From assembly GCA_020050835.1 (NCBI GenBank), contig JAGVKB010000049.1, positions 62,001-126,000 of the forward strand: a DNA stretch of 64,000 bases. The letters run 5' to 3'. Positions 37,308 through 46,038 of the stretch are shown here, one piece after another. Below the pieces are notes generated by a model. It saw only the letters and a list, made by a program, of their open reading frames with translations. It had not been told where the DNA came from and made no database searches. The position numbers were made by a program, and so were the translations under genes. The DNA is from Candidatus Obscuribacterales bacterium. GTDB lineage: Bacteria > Cyanobacteriota > Vampirovibrionia > Obscuribacterales > Obscuribacteraceae. Numbering within the stretch: the stretch's first letter is position 1; each line of letters starts with the position of its first letter.

Positions 37308-37865
37308 CTATTGTTGGGGAAAGGGAATTGGTGGAGCTGGAATACCGCCGCCATCTGCACCAGGGAATCCCCAACCGGGTGCAGACGCTGGTGAGTCGAG
37401 AAAGCTCGAACTGGGAGGCAAAGGGTTGACCGGTCCGGTGATGTCTATGTCTACGCTGCTGGTTGATGTCGGTGGCAGAAAGCCGCCGAAATTGCCGGCT
37501 CCCTGATAGGCGCCGCGGTAAACGTCAAAGCCGCTGTTCGGAAAGCCGAAATTGAATTGACCTGACGGAATGCCGCCAGCCATGCCGCTCTTCGGAGCTT
37601 CGAGCGTGGTAGCCGCCGGCGGCAGCATCGGTCCGTTAAAATCGTAGACGCCTTGCGTTCCGGTCGTCCAAGTGTTGCCGAGCCCCGGGTCGTAGTTGCC
37701 GTAGGCTGGCATTTGTTGAACGTCCTGCCAGGTGGTGTCGGTCTGGCGCGCTTGCGCACCTGTGGCTCCTGCGCTCTGAGCGTCCGAACCTTGAGCAAAT
37801 GCTGGTGAGGTTCCCGCCAGAAGAGCGATGACAAATACGATTGTGGTCTGTTGATGCTTTAACAT
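37308..37865 (-). CDS. secreted Gly/Pro-rich protein, paralogue of the 36621 gene
   Basis: The ATG at 37865 gives a signal peptide ending in AFAQ; the longer frame from 37898 adds 11 residues. The mature protein opens with SAGATGAQARQTDTTW, matching the paralogue, and the C-terminus is Gly/Pro-rich and ends in PFPQQ. Length is 185 residues. The two genes are 72 bases apart on the same strand and look like a tandem duplication that has diverged outside the N-terminal motif. Confidence 0.7.
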   Translation of the reverse strand: MLKHQQTTIVFVIALLAGTSPAFAQGSDAQSAGATGAQARQTDTTWQDVQQMPAYGNYDPGLGNTWTTGTQGVYDFNGPMLPPAATTLEAPKSGMAGGIPSGQFNFGFPNSGFDVYRGAYQGAGNFGGFLPPTSTSSVDIDITGPVNPLPPSSSFLDSPASAPGWGFPGADGGGIPAPPIPFPQQ

Positions 37866-38551
37866 TGTCGATAACCTGAAGGTTGTGAGCCAGTTCACTA
37901 GTTAGTCTCAGCTGCGCCATTAAAAACGAAAGCAACCCATGTTAAGGGCCCATTCCACTTATACCCGAATTCGCCCAATTTTAATTGCTTTATCATCGTT
38001 GTCGGGTGGCTTCGCAATAGATTAATTATGCCGAGGAGAAGAACAGCGACCGTGCTGGTTGGGCTGAATCCTGAGAGCCTGCCTGGTGCCACTGCCGACG
38101 ATATCAATTCGAGCTGGCGGCGCCGGCTCGGAGAGCCCGCCAAGTTGGCGGTGGTGCGAGCCGGTAGAGTAGAGCAGTGCACCGGTTCTAGTACTTTGCG
38201 GTCAGTCGTTGGCATGAAGAGATATCCGCCGACTTTCCGGTCGGTCCCCAAGCTTGATCTTGTAGTAAGCATCTGCATCCGGAAGCAATTACCCCGGACC
38301 TTCCGCCCGCTCTGCAGCGCCCTCTCCGAAAGAACGTTACAATATCGGACTTTAGTTGGCAGAATAGTACTTGTCATGCTGTAGATTGTCAATAGGTGCG
38401 GTCCAGAGGGCAGGTTAATTCTGCCTGTATGGCTGAGAGTAATCGTATGAGTTACTTTCTGACCGGCTGAAATTAGGAGGACATCTGGCCGCGTTGCGGA
38501 AAGTTTTGATTGTCCTTAAGCAGCGAGCTGAGCTGAGTTTAGGAGGAGAAG
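37866..38551. other. intergenic region without a convincing gene
   Basis: Frames of 164 codons (minus) and 118 codons (plus) overlap here, but both lack ribosome sites and recognisable content. The region must carry the promoter of the minus-strand secreted-protein pair and that of tsaD. Two Shine-Dalgarno-like AGGAGG stretches occur near 38476 and 38541; the second serves tsaD. Confidence 0.5.
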
Positions 38552-39517
38552 ATGGCCCTTTATCTGGGAGTGGAGACAAGTTGCGACGAGACGGCAGCAG
38601 CGGTGGTCCAGGACGGTCGAACCGTGCTGTCCAGCAAGGTCTTGTCCCAAATCAAGGTGCACCAACAGTACGGCGGCGTGGTGCCGGAAGTGGCTGCGCG
38701 TAAACATTTGGAGACTATCAACCTGGTGATCGACGAGGCGATGTCGGCTGCGTCGGTCAGCCCGAAGGATTTAACCGGGATTGCTTGCACAGTCGGTCCG
38801 GGGCTGGTCGGGACGCTCTTGATTGGGTTGTCTGCGTCGAAGGCTCTGAGCTGGGCCTGGGACCGACCCTTGATTGCTGTCGATCATCTGCTCGCTCATG
38901 TCTGCGCCAACTATATCGACACCGATCTCGAGCCGCCGTTTGTCGCGCTTTTGGTCTCCGGCGGGCACACGCAAATCATTCATTTCGAAAGTTACAGCGA
39001 CGGCAAGATACTCGGACAAACTCGTGACGATGCCGCCGGCGAAGCGTATGACAAGGTGGCGAGGCTGCTTGGTTTGGGTTATCCCGGCGGACCGGCGATA
39101 GACAAACTTTCCAGTCAGGGTAATGCCGGTGCATTTAAATTCCCGGAAGGGGTGGTGCCCGGCTATGACTTCAGTTTCAGCGGTCTGAAAACGGCCGTGA
39201 GCAGAACGGTTGAGAAGCTTTCGCAGCCGCTGCCGGTGGCAGATCTCGCTGCTTCCTTCCAAGAAGCGGTTACGCGCGTGCTCGTGAAAAAGACGCTCAA
39301 AGCCCAGCAAGATCTCGGTGTCAAGACAATTGTGCTGGCCGGCGGTGTGGCAGCCAATCGCGAGTTGCGGGCCAAGTTCGAAGCGCAGTCACCGGTGCCG
39401 GTCTATTTCCCGAAGCTCTCGCTCTGCACGGACAATGCGGCGATGGTGGCTGCTGCCGCGCATTTTTGTGGCAGTCCGTCTTCGCTGGATATTGGTGTCT
39501 ATTCACGCCAACGATGA
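38552..39517 (+). CDS. tsaD: tRNA N6-adenosine threonylcarbamoyltransferase
   Basis: This 321-residue enzyme makes the universal t6A37 modification of ANN-decoding tRNAs. Visible are the N-terminal LGVETSCDETAAAV, the metal-binding H112-LLA-H116, the SGGHTQI loop, GEAYDKVARLLGLGYPGG, and the late LCTDNAAMVA metal-site motif. AGGAGGAG stands about four bases upstream of the ATG. Slightly shorter than the common 335-345 residues but with no missing motif. Confidence 0.97.
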   Translation: MALYLGVETSCDETAAAVVQDGRTVLSSKVLSQIKVHQQYGGVVPEVAARKHLETINLVIDEAMSAASVSPKDLTGIACTVGPGLVGTLLIGLSASKALSWAWDRPLIAVDHLLAHVCANYIDTDLEPPFVALLVSGGHTQIIHFESYSDGKILGQTRDDAAGEAYDKVARLLGLGYPGGPAIDKLSSQGNAGAFKFPEGVVPGYDFSFSGLKTAVSRTVEKLSQPLPVADLAASFQEAVTRVLVKKTLKAQQDLGVKTIVLAGGVAANRELRAKFEAQSPVPVYFPKLSLCTDNAAMVAAAAHFCGSPSSLDIGVYSRQR

Positions 39518-39882
39518 AGTCCGGCTGTGCAAGCAGAGCTAAGCTGAATCGCCGCTCGATCTGAAGACTGTAAACGTCCTGAAAACACGGATTCACAGCG
39601 GCAGAAGTCCTGGTTCGATTCGGTCATGCAAGCCAACCGGTCGTTGACAATTGCTTGGTGCAATCAGCGTTCTAGGGCAGGAAAGAGGTTACATGCAATT
39701 GCCATATTCTTATGGCAATTACCCCAGAGAACGGTCAGATCTGCTTCCGGGCCAGAGAACTGCGTGTTATTGTGACGAACATAGCCTTAGTAATATTGCG
39801 CCCTTTCAGCCATCAAACCGATGACGGGCGTTTGACCGAAGGCTTGTTAGATGGAAGTCCCTAGCTCAGGTACCTTGGATAT
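39518..39882. other. intergenic region with one palindrome
   Basis: No gene was found in these 365 bases. The one structured element is the perfect 10-bp inverted repeat at 39697-39720. A stretch near 39610 (ggttcgattc) looks like a tRNA T-loop, but its arms do not pair, so it is not a tRNA. Confidence 0.5.
39697..39720. repeat. perfect 10-bp inverted repeat, possible operator
   Basis: AATTGCCATA and its exact complement flank a four-base TTCT centre. No T-run follows, so it is not an intrinsic terminator. Size and A/T content fit a dimeric repressor operator upstream of the zinc-ribbon gene at 39883. Confidence 0.45.
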
Positions 39883-40218
39883 ATGTCATTCCAGGACAAA
39901 AATTTGACCTGTCGAGATTGCAACAGAGTGTTCGTTTTTTCAGCAGGCGAACAGGAGTTCTTTAGCGCCAAAGGGCTCATCAACGAGCCGAAGCGCTGTC
40001 CGAACTGTCGCCTTTTGATGCGAGTTCAACGCAGCGGAGAAGATCCCACCCGTACAACTGAAGTTAATTGTGCGGAATGCGGTGCCCCGACTCGGGTTCC
40101 TTTCCAGCCAAAAGGTTATCGACCCGTGTACTGCACATATTGTTTTAGGACAAAAAAAGCGGAGAGTCAGGAAAACAAGGGGGAGTCTGAATCCGATCGA
40201 GCCATCCTTGCGGTTTGA
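39883..40218 (+). CDS. double zinc-ribbon protein
   Basis: This 111-residue protein has two Cys-pair modules: CRDC (residues 11-14) with CPNC (about 39-42), and CAEC with CTYC in the second half. The first follows the pattern LTCxDCxxxFxFSAGEQEFFxxKG, a widespread zinc-binding domain; the second resembles CxxC-type ribbons of related proteins. It is a stand-alone gene closed by a terminator. Its function is unknown; nucleic-acid contact is plausible. Confidence 0.8.
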   Translation: MSFQDKNLTCRDCNRVFVFSAGEQEFFSAKGLINEPKRCPNCRLLMRVQRSGEDPTRTTEVNCAECGAPTRVPFQPKGYRPVYCTYCFRTKKAESQENKGESESDRAILAV

Positions 40219-40245
40219 TCGAGTCGAGAAATTTGCAATGCCCAG

Positions 40246-40276
40246 AAGGAGCCTTAGTTATTAGGCTCTTTCTTTG
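40246..40276 (+). terminator. intrinsic terminator after the zinc-ribbon gene
   Basis: Arms 40246-40254 and 40263-40271 pair over nine bases (one G-U) with an eight-base loop. The tail is TTTCTTTG. It lies 28 bases after the stop at 40218. Confidence 0.75.
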
Positions 40277-40437
40277 TAACTAGCCGGAGAACTGGCAACT
40301 TTCACGCTCACCGCTGCCGTTTGGGGCACCGGCCGATCCGGCGCCAACCACCTTTTTGCTAGGCCGCCACTGGATTTGACAGAATGTCCAAAGGCAATTA
40401 AATTACTCTTATCGGGCGGTCCGAAAGGGTAACTGGG

Positions 40438-40668
40438 TTGTCGAAAGCTTACGACGAGTCATCGCAAAATCAAGAAGAAGACCTCCGGCGCAATCATCCA
40501 ACCGACCTGGATACGCGCGAAGTAACATTCGCCCGCCGTTTTTTGCATCCCGAACAGATTGAGGCGGTACGAGAATTCCTCTGTCATGCAAGTTCGGACG
40601 AAGTCGCAACCATCCGCAAGCTCTTCGGAGAGACTCCCGAGGTGCTGCGGGAGATCGGGCTTGAATGA
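40438..40668 (+). CDS. small hypothetical protein
   Basis: This 76-residue frame starts at TTG 40438, with AAAGGG about nine bases upstream. The N-terminal 25 residues are polar and probably disordered. The rest is helical (RRFLHPEQIEAVREFL, then DEVATIRKLFGETPEVL). Charge pattern and codon use look real compared with the competing minus-strand frames over the same bases. The family is not recognised. Confidence 0.5.
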   Translation: MSKAYDESSQNQEEDLRRNHPTDLDTREVTFARRFLHPEQIEAVREFLCHASSDEVATIRKLFGETPEVLREIGLE

Positions 40669-40742
40669 ACTTTTGTTGCCCGCCAGCTCTGTCAATTTCG
40701 CAATTTGGTTGGGGCCGTCAAAGTCTTGTCAACGCTTCACTA

Positions 40743-40748
40743 TATAAT
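40743..40748 (+). promoter_or_regulatory. possible -10 box for the FHA gene
   Basis: TATAAT is a perfect -10 hexamer 49 bases before the FHA gene ATG. The nearest TTGTCA (40726-40731) is only 11 bases away, so no proper -35 pairing exists; I rate this as suggestive only. Confidence 0.35.
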
Positions 40749-40796
40749 AAATGTCAGACAAGATAGTATTGACGTGAAGCAGACGGTAGCAGCTGA

Positions 40797-41249
40797 ATGA
40801 TAGAAAAAACTATTGAGCCCTGTCCGACTTGTGGCAGGCCGACACCAACTGATACTCGCTGCGTATTCTGCGCGACGGTCACCGATCTCGACCTTAAGAG
40901 CCTTCAATTAGATTATGTGAAAACCGCAGAATCTGATGATGAGGAGGATCTGCCCAGGCTCGTCAGTGTGGTGGTGCAGAAAACCGGCCAACGCTTTCCG
41001 CTCAAAAGTCGTAAAGTGAAGATTGGGCGAGGTCCTTCCAATCAAGTAATTATTCCGGACGACACCTTTACTTCTCGGAATCATGCCTGGATTACTTACG
41101 AGGATGGTGAGTTCTGGTTGGAAGACCTGGGCTCTACTAACGGCACGCTATTGAACGGTCACCCGGTGGTTAAGAGACAGGTGCTGTCGTCAGGAGATAA
41201 GGTTCGCGTCGGCCACACCGAGCTTACCTTTGAGGTAGACAAGAATTAG
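40797..41249 (+). CDS. zinc-ribbon plus FHA domain protein
   Basis: This 150-residue protein starts with CPTCGRPTPTDTRCVFC (residues 9-25), a zinc knuckle. A canonical FHA domain follows with KIGRGPSNQVIIPDDTFTSRNHAWI and DLGSTNGTLLNG. FHA domains bind phosphothreonine, typically on substrates of Ser/Thr kinases such as the one at the start of this window. It is 20 bases upstream of the J-domain-like gene, probably cotranscribed. Confidence 0.88.
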   Translation: MIEKTIEPCPTCGRPTPTDTRCVFCATVTDLDLKSLQLDYVKTAESDDEEDLPRLVSVVVQKTGQRFPLKSRKVKIGRGPSNQVIIPDDTFTSRNHAWITYEDGEFWLEDLGSTNGTLLNGHPVVKRQVLSSGDKVRVGHTELTFEVDKN

Positions 41250-41269
41250 AGCCTTGCCGGCGACGGAGC

Positions 41270-42094
41270 GTGCGGGAAAGAATGCAGGACAAAGGCGGTC
41301 CTAAGAACAAAGTTGAGCTTGAGTCACAGGTGCTCTGCTCGGCGCTGCGGCAGAGTTGGGCCTCGCGCGACACCAAAGGGGTGTTGACCTCGGCCCGCGA
41401 GCTTTACCAGCTTTTCCCAGATCTCCTGCCGCCTCCCAAGGCCGGCCAGGAGCAGTTTGCTATCAATTACTACGACTTGTTGGGGTTAAAACAACAGTCC
41501 ACTCCCAATCTGGTGTCAGCAACGTATCTGCAGGCGGCAAAAAAGTTTCTGCGCACCGAGAAAGTGAAAGAGCGAAAGGAAGATTTTTTCCGCATTCTCG
41601 ACGCCGGCTTCATATTAAGAAAGCCGCGTTTGCGCCTCAGCCACGACTTGGTCGTGGCTCGTCGGTGGTTGATGCAAGCCAAGGCTATTCCGGAAGACGG
41701 CACTCTGGAAGCGACCGAAACAGCCGGTGAAGCAACCGACCAGCTCGCCAAGACTCAACCGCTGATGACGGAGCTGCCTAAATTAGTACAGCTCCTGCAG
41801 GAAGCTCAGTTCATCGGTCCGGCGGAGACCCAGGCTTTGAGCGCACAAATGGCATTGGCGCCTGAGATTCCGCTCGAGAGACTAGTGCTCGATTCCGGCT
41901 ACGTTACTCAGCAAGAGATGAATTCTCTCAAATTAGCAGAGCTTCTGCTCGAGCAAGGCAAAATTTCAATGGCGCAATTTCAAGTCGCCATCTACGATGA
42001 GCGCACATCCGGTATTCGAATGGCAGAATCATTGCAGGTGAGGGGATGGCTTCCCATCGAAGTTTCCCCGCGTTCTGATGATGTGAAGAGCTGA
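41270..42094 (+). CDS. degenerate J-domain plus MshEN-like protein
   Basis: This protein has 274 residues from GTG 41270, or 270 from ATG 41282. The part around residues 65-110 (YYDLLGLKQQSTPNLVSATY) follows the J-domain opening YYxLLGl, but the HPD tripeptide that activates Hsp70 is not seen. The C-terminal 100 residues contain ELLLEQGKISMAQFQVAI and AESLQVRGW, resembling the N-terminal MshEN/GspE-N motifs that in other proteins bind cyclic di-GMP. Both assignments come from motif reading. It is linked to the FHA gene, so a signalling adaptor is plausible. Confidence 0.65.
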   Translation: MRERMQDKGGPKNKVELESQVLCSALRQSWASRDTKGVLTSARELYQLFPDLLPPPKAGQEQFAINYYDLLGLKQQSTPNLVSATYLQAAKKFLRTEKVKERKEDFFRILDAGFILRKPRLRLSHDLVVARRWLMQAKAIPEDGTLEATETAGEATDQLAKTQPLMTELPKLVQLLQEAQFIGPAETQALSAQMALAPEIPLERLVLDSGYVTQQEMNSLKLAELLLEQGKISMAQFQVAIYDERTSGIRMAESLQVRGWLPIEVSPRSDDVKS

Positions 42095-42240
42095 TACTAA
42101 GTGCTAGAATTCTAGGTCTGGAGGCGGCGAAGCCTGTGCGTCTGTGAAGGCCCCAGGTACTTTTCGGCGGTGGCGAGCTGCCTCTAACCGCCGAGCGTCC
42201 GAGCAAGTCTGCCGTACCGGACAGTCACGGAAACATCGAG

Positions 42241-43515
42241 ATGGACCTGACAAACAGTCCACGACACACACACCGTTACCTCTCGCGATGGCAAACCGGG
42301 GGGAACCCAGGCACTGGGCTCAGCCGGTCGGAGACGGTTGATCTTTTGAGGCTTTCCAGGCGTAACCAGCGCTTGGGTCTCACGGCAGAGCCTGAGCCGG
42401 AATTGGCCGCCATTTCGCCGGTTGAGTATTCTGCGCCAGCTTCGATTCCGCTTTCCTGGCTGGCTGACACGATTGAGGAGCAAGCTGCTTCCTCCGGCGA
42501 TCTGGCTGCTCAACTCAAAGCGGTGCTCAATCAATGCCTGCTTACGGAGGTGGCTGGCGCCGACGGTCTGTTCCAGGCCCCCGGGCTATCGGCTGTCAGT
42601 CAGACGCCGCAGGAGCTCTTAAGGGCGCTCGCTCGAGTGGTCGCTTTCAAGGAAGGGGGCGCAAATGCGCCGGTCGGATCCGACCCGTCCCGGGCCAGCG
42701 ACCGAAAGGAGAGCAGGCTGGACGGACCGGGAGCACTGGCCGGGCAGACTTTCACCGCTGCCCGAAGGCCGGCGGCGGCCCCCTATGCCGTTGCCAATCT
42801 AATCCGAAAGCACCGGCAGAGATTGCTGCCAGAGGCGGAGACAACCGCCGAGGGATTCCGCATCGAAAGGTTTCAGGACGGCTCTGAGATAACCAAGGAC
42901 CAGCTCGGGCGGGTTCTCTTTATTCGATCTTCGGTCGGGGAGAGTATTTCACTGCATTACGACCGCGATGGCAATCTGGATTCTTTTTATCGCAACGACG
43001 CAAAAGGTCGTACCCATAGCGTCGGCAAGAAAGACAAGCATGGAGTCGTGATTCGTGACGCCGACGGTCGCGCCAGAGCGGCCGGTGAGTCGATGGTTGT
43101 AGATCCGCACGGCTGCCTGTCTGTGCACAATCATGATGGACAGATGGTCAGCGTCGATCTGGTGCGCGGGCTTCATATCGAGCGCCGCCGCTGGCCTGAT
43201 GGCAGCGGTCATATGAGCACCGTGACGGCTGTTTTTGCCCATGACGGCTTTAGAATGGCGACTCATTTCCATGACGTGATTTTGATCGATGAAGATGAGC
43301 TGACCGCGTTCAATTCTGAGAAAGTAAGCCCGTTGCGATTTTACGGGCGCGATGGATCGATGATCGAGTTTGCTTCGGAGGAGGAGCTGGTGGTTGTCAG
43401 CCCGCTCAAGGTTTTGCCGCCGGCAAGTATGTGCGTTGAATCAAAGTGGCGTGGGAAAAGGCAATCCGGAACCGCCTGGGAGTCAGTTCAAGAGTATCTG
43501 GAGTTGCTGCTGTAA
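42241..43515 (+). CDS. hypothetical protein with YD-like beta repeats
   Basis: This 424-residue protein has no signal peptide. The first 190 residues are low-complexity and Ala/Pro/Arg-rich. From about residue 205 there are successive short strands with Asp-Gly turns (FQDGSEITKDQLGRVLFI, HYDRDGNLDSFY, NDAKGRTHSV), recalling YD/RHS-type beta repeats but irregular. There is no toxin or catalytic motif. The ribosome site is weak. I recognise no family; a structural or scaffolding role would be a guess. Confidence 0.55.
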   Translation: MDLTNSPRHTHRYLSRWQTGGNPGTGLSRSETVDLLRLSRRNQRLGLTAEPEPELAAISPVEYSAPASIPLSWLADTIEEQAASSGDLAAQLKAVLNQCLLTEVAGADGLFQAPGLSAVSQTPQELLRALARVVAFKEGGANAPVGSDPSRASDRKESRLDGPGALAGQTFTAARRPAAAPYAVANLIRKHRQRLLPEAETTAEGFRIERFQDGSEITKDQLGRVLFIRSSVGESISLHYDRDGNLDSFYRNDAKGRTHSVGKKDKHGVVIRDADGRARAAGESMVVDPHGCLSVHNHDGQMVSVDLVRGLHIERRRWPDGSGHMSTVTAVFAHDGFRMATHFHDVILIDEDELTAFNSEKVSPLRFYGRDGSMIEFASEEELVVVSPLKVLPPASMCVESKWRGKRQSGTAWESVQEYLELLL

Positions 43516-43553
43516 GTTGTAGAGAAGTAGTATTGGGGAGCGCTGGGAAGTCG

Positions 43554-45026
43554 ATGTCTGAAATTACCTTTGGAACTGATGGATGGCGGGCGATTATCGC
43601 TGAGAAGTTCACCTTCGCAAATGTGCAAAGAGTTGCATATGCAGTTGGTGAGTACATTCGCGAAAGTTACTACAAAAACAGCGGCGGACAACGACTGCCG
43701 GTTCTAATCGGCTATGACACCCGCTTTCTGGCCGACCAGTTTGCCTTTCATGCCGCCAGAACCCTCATTACGATGGGGATTCCAGCCAAAGTATCCAATC
43801 GAGATGTGCCGACGCCGGCGATCGCCTGGGCCGTCACACTCGAGCCGACTGCCGGAGCGCTTCAGTTAACAGCCAGCCACAATCCGCCCGAGTATTGCGG
43901 CATGAAGTACATCCCGCATTTCGCCGGTCCGGCCACCAATGAGATCACCGCCCAAATCGCCGCCTTCTTGGACAGGATGCCTGCGGATTTTGAGGTCGAG
44001 CCTGTCGCTGTTCCCACCTTCGATCCCAAGCCACCATATCTGGAGGCATTAGCAGCGCGGGTCGATCTGAATTTGATCGGAAAGTCCGGGTTGAAAGTGG
44101 CTTATGACGCTAATTATGCTACCAGCAGGGACTATCTCGATCAGATCTTGATCGATTCGGGAGTCTCTGTAACAGTGATGAACAACTGGCGAGATCCGTT
44201 GTTCGGCGGCAATATGCCCGAGCCAAAGCCAGAGTACCTCAAGAGCTTGATCAAAGTAATGCAAGCGGGCGGACATGACGTCGGTTTAGCGACGGATGGG
44301 GATGCTGACCGCTTTGGAGCGATTGACGAGAACGGCAATTTCTTCAGTCCCAATCAATTGTTGGCGCTGGTTACCAGGCATCTGGTCAAGAATCGCGGGC
44401 AGAGAGGGGCGATCGTTCGAACCGTTGCTACTACGCACTTGCTTAATCGGCTGGCCGAGCTCTACGGGTTGGAATTGACCGAAACTCCAGTCGGCTTCAA
44501 GTATGTCGGAGAACACATGCGGAGTGGTGATGTTTTGATCGGTGGCGAAGAATCCGGTGGCATCTCCGTCAAGGGGCATATCCCGGAAAAGGATGGCATC
44601 CTTGGCAATCTCCTGATCGTCGAAATGATGGCGTACGAGCGCAAGCCGCTCACTCAGATCTGGGCTGATTTACAGGAAGAATCGGGAGTGAAGCTTGTCT
44701 ACCGGCGGGCCGATCTGGATCTCAACCTGAAAACACAGCGCGGCTTGATGGACACAATGAAGGCCTCTCCGTTTACTGAGATCGGCGGGCAAAAGGTGAC
44801 GAAAGTAGACCGCAGTGATGGACTAAAGTTTTACTTCGATGAGCTCAATTGGCTCCTGGTCCGTCCGAGCGGCACCGAGCCGCTGATCCGGCTTTACTTC
44901 GAAGGGAGTTCGGCGGAAAGAGTCGACTGCGTGATGGCGGATTTCCAGATGCAGGTCGAAAGGATTCTTGAGCGCTACAGCGGCAACGGCAAGGCTGCCT
45001 CGACTCAAGTCGGCTCCGGCGTCTAG
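43554..45026 (+). CDS. phosphoglucomutase/phosphomannomutase family enzyme
   Basis: I start at ATG 43554, giving 490 residues beginning MSEITFGTDGWR. A longer frame from 43446 adds 36 residues overlapping the upstream gene. The phosphoserine loop is TASHNPPEYCG, the metal loop DGDADRFG, the sugar loop GGEESGG, and the phosphate loop RPSGTEPLIRLY: all four active-site motifs of alpha-phosphohexomutases are present. It interconverts hexose 1- and 6-phosphates, feeding nucleotide-sugar synthesis for the many glycan genes here. Glucose versus mannose specificity cannot be read. Confidence 0.93.
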   Translation: MSEITFGTDGWRAIIAEKFTFANVQRVAYAVGEYIRESYYKNSGGQRLPVLIGYDTRFLADQFAFHAARTLITMGIPAKVSNRDVPTPAIAWAVTLEPTAGALQLTASHNPPEYCGMKYIPHFAGPATNEITAQIAAFLDRMPADFEVEPVAVPTFDPKPPYLEALAARVDLNLIGKSGLKVAYDANYATSRDYLDQILIDSGVSVTVMNNWRDPLFGGNMPEPKPEYLKSLIKVMQAGGHDVGLATDGDADRFGAIDENGNFFSPNQLLALVTRHLVKNRGQRGAIVRTVATTHLLNRLAELYGLELTETPVGFKYVGEHMRSGDVLIGGEESGGISVKGHIPEKDGILGNLLIVEMMAYERKPLTQIWADLQEESGVKLVYRRADLDLNLKTQRGLMDTMKASPFTEIGGQKVTKVDRSDGLKFYFDELNWLLVRPSGTEPLIRLYFEGSSAERVDCVMADFQMQVERILERYSGNGKAASTQVGSGV

Positions 45027-45228
45027 CGCTCAGCAGTGGCTGGTGAAATTGAGAGCAACGATAGTCTAAATGACCGTTAGAACGACTCAACTTTTCTAGA
45101 CAATTTCTAAAAATGGATGTTAAGATGCCGCCAGGCGAATGCATATGCAATTCAGCCATCGGCCGATAGCTAAAACACTCGTAGAAGTGGTGAGAGATAC
45201 TATCGACGGAAATTAGCCTGGACGGTGC

Positions 45229-45510
45229 ATGACCAAGACGAAGTTGATTCGCGAGTGCCTGATAATGGTGGTTACTTTGCTAGCCATCTATCATGCCTCG
45301 CGGTCTATTATTCACAGCGTCGAGCGTCAATCTTTCCTCCATAATCAGGCTGTGGCTCTGCGGTCCGGACAGAGTCAAGCTGAAGAGGTGAATAAAGAGC
45401 TGCGCGAAGGTCTCACCAGCTATCGCTCCTCAAGCGGCATCGAGCGCTTGGCCCGCGAGCGATTGAATCTGGCTGGACAGGACGAAGTGGTCGTCCGGAT
45501 CGGCAAGTAA
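45229..45510 (+). CDS. FtsB/DivIC-like septum formation initiator
   Basis: This 93-residue protein has a short cytoplasmic N-terminus, one membrane helix (about residues 10-26), a coiled-coil-like stretch to about residue 62, and the typical C-terminal IERLARERLNLAGQDEVVVRIG. It would be a bitopic divisome protein. The family identification is by layout and this tail motif. No other division gene is adjacent. Confidence 0.75.
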   Translation: MTKTKLIRECLIMVVTLLAIYHASRSIIHSVERQSFLHNQAVALRSGQSQAEEVNKELREGLTSYRSSSGIERLARERLNLAGQDEVVVRIGK

Positions 45511-45584
45511 AGCGGTCTTTTACGCGCAATTACACGTTCTAGCCTGCTTGTCCGGGCAACGGCTGGCGATTTTGTGAAGGCAAA

Positions 45585-45605
45585 AGCCACCGCATTGCGG
45601 TGGCT
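45585..45605 (-). terminator. intrinsic terminator of the 45644 gene
   Basis: Arms 45585-45593 and 45597-45605 pair over nine bases with a three-base loop. Read on the minus strand it ends in TTTT. It lies 39 bases downstream of the stop of the small secreted-protein gene and also separates it from the convergent FtsB-like gene. Confidence 0.75.
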
Positions 45606-45643
45606 AAAGTGGAAGTCTAGAAGGTTTAGGGGGAATGCTTTCC

Positions 45644-45874
45644 CTACCTGACTATTGCCCTGGAGAGCCAGAAACTCCGAATTTCACGATAGGTATTCAA
45701 CAATTGTGTATTGACAGGCACTGAACGGTTGACCGGTGTGACGAATACTTTCGGTACCGGCACCGGGGCGTTTATCGGACCGAACATCAGTGGACCGGCT
45801 AAGCTAGCCGTCGACAAGACGGTGAGTCCAAAAACACCAGCTAGTGCTGCTGCAGTTAGTAGGCGTTTGATCAT
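45644..45874 (-). CDS. small secreted protein
   Basis: The ATG at 45874 is set by GGAGG seven bases upstream; the longer frame to 45991 is not needed. The product is 76 residues: a signal peptide ending in ASLAG (residues 1-27) and a mature part with a Pro/Val-rich stretch (INAPVPVPKVFVTPVNRSVPV) and a short helical end. No family recognised. It has its own terminator and a divergent A/T-rich upstream region containing the palindrome atgata-N5-tatcat (45933-45949), a possible operator. Confidence 0.7.
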   Translation of the reverse strand: MIKRLLTAAALAGVFGLTVLSTASLAGPLMFGPINAPVPVPKVFVTPVNRSVPVNTQLLNTYREIRSFWLSRAIVR

Positions 45875-46038
45875 ACGAAAACCTCCGAACTTCCAGTCTT
45901 TAGCAGTGAAGCAGAGCGCTCTATAAGCATCTATGATAGAACGTATCATCACGGCGAGACCTTGACAATATAATAACACGTAAGTTTGCAATTAAAATCC
46001 CTTAGAAATTTAAATTTGGGCACTGGTGGAGTCTACAT

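Noticed and set aside
37898-38392. 164-codon minus and 118-codon plus frames in the tsaD upstream gap
   Set aside because: They overlap each other, lack ribosome sites and show no domain or signal peptide.
38494-38703. small plus-strand frame overlapping the tsaD start, preceded by AGGAGG
   Set aside because: The spacing to the TTG is about 13 bases, and most of the frame overlaps the tsaD coding start; no recognisable content.
39600-39660. tRNA-like T-loop (ggttcgattc)
   Set aside because: Flanking arms do not pair and there is no acceptor or anticodon arm around it.
45962-45967. TTGACA upstream of the CPBP gene as a -35 box
   Set aside because: At 16-18 bases downstream there is no acceptable -10 hexamer; the nearby TATAAT is directly adjacent, so spacing is wrong.
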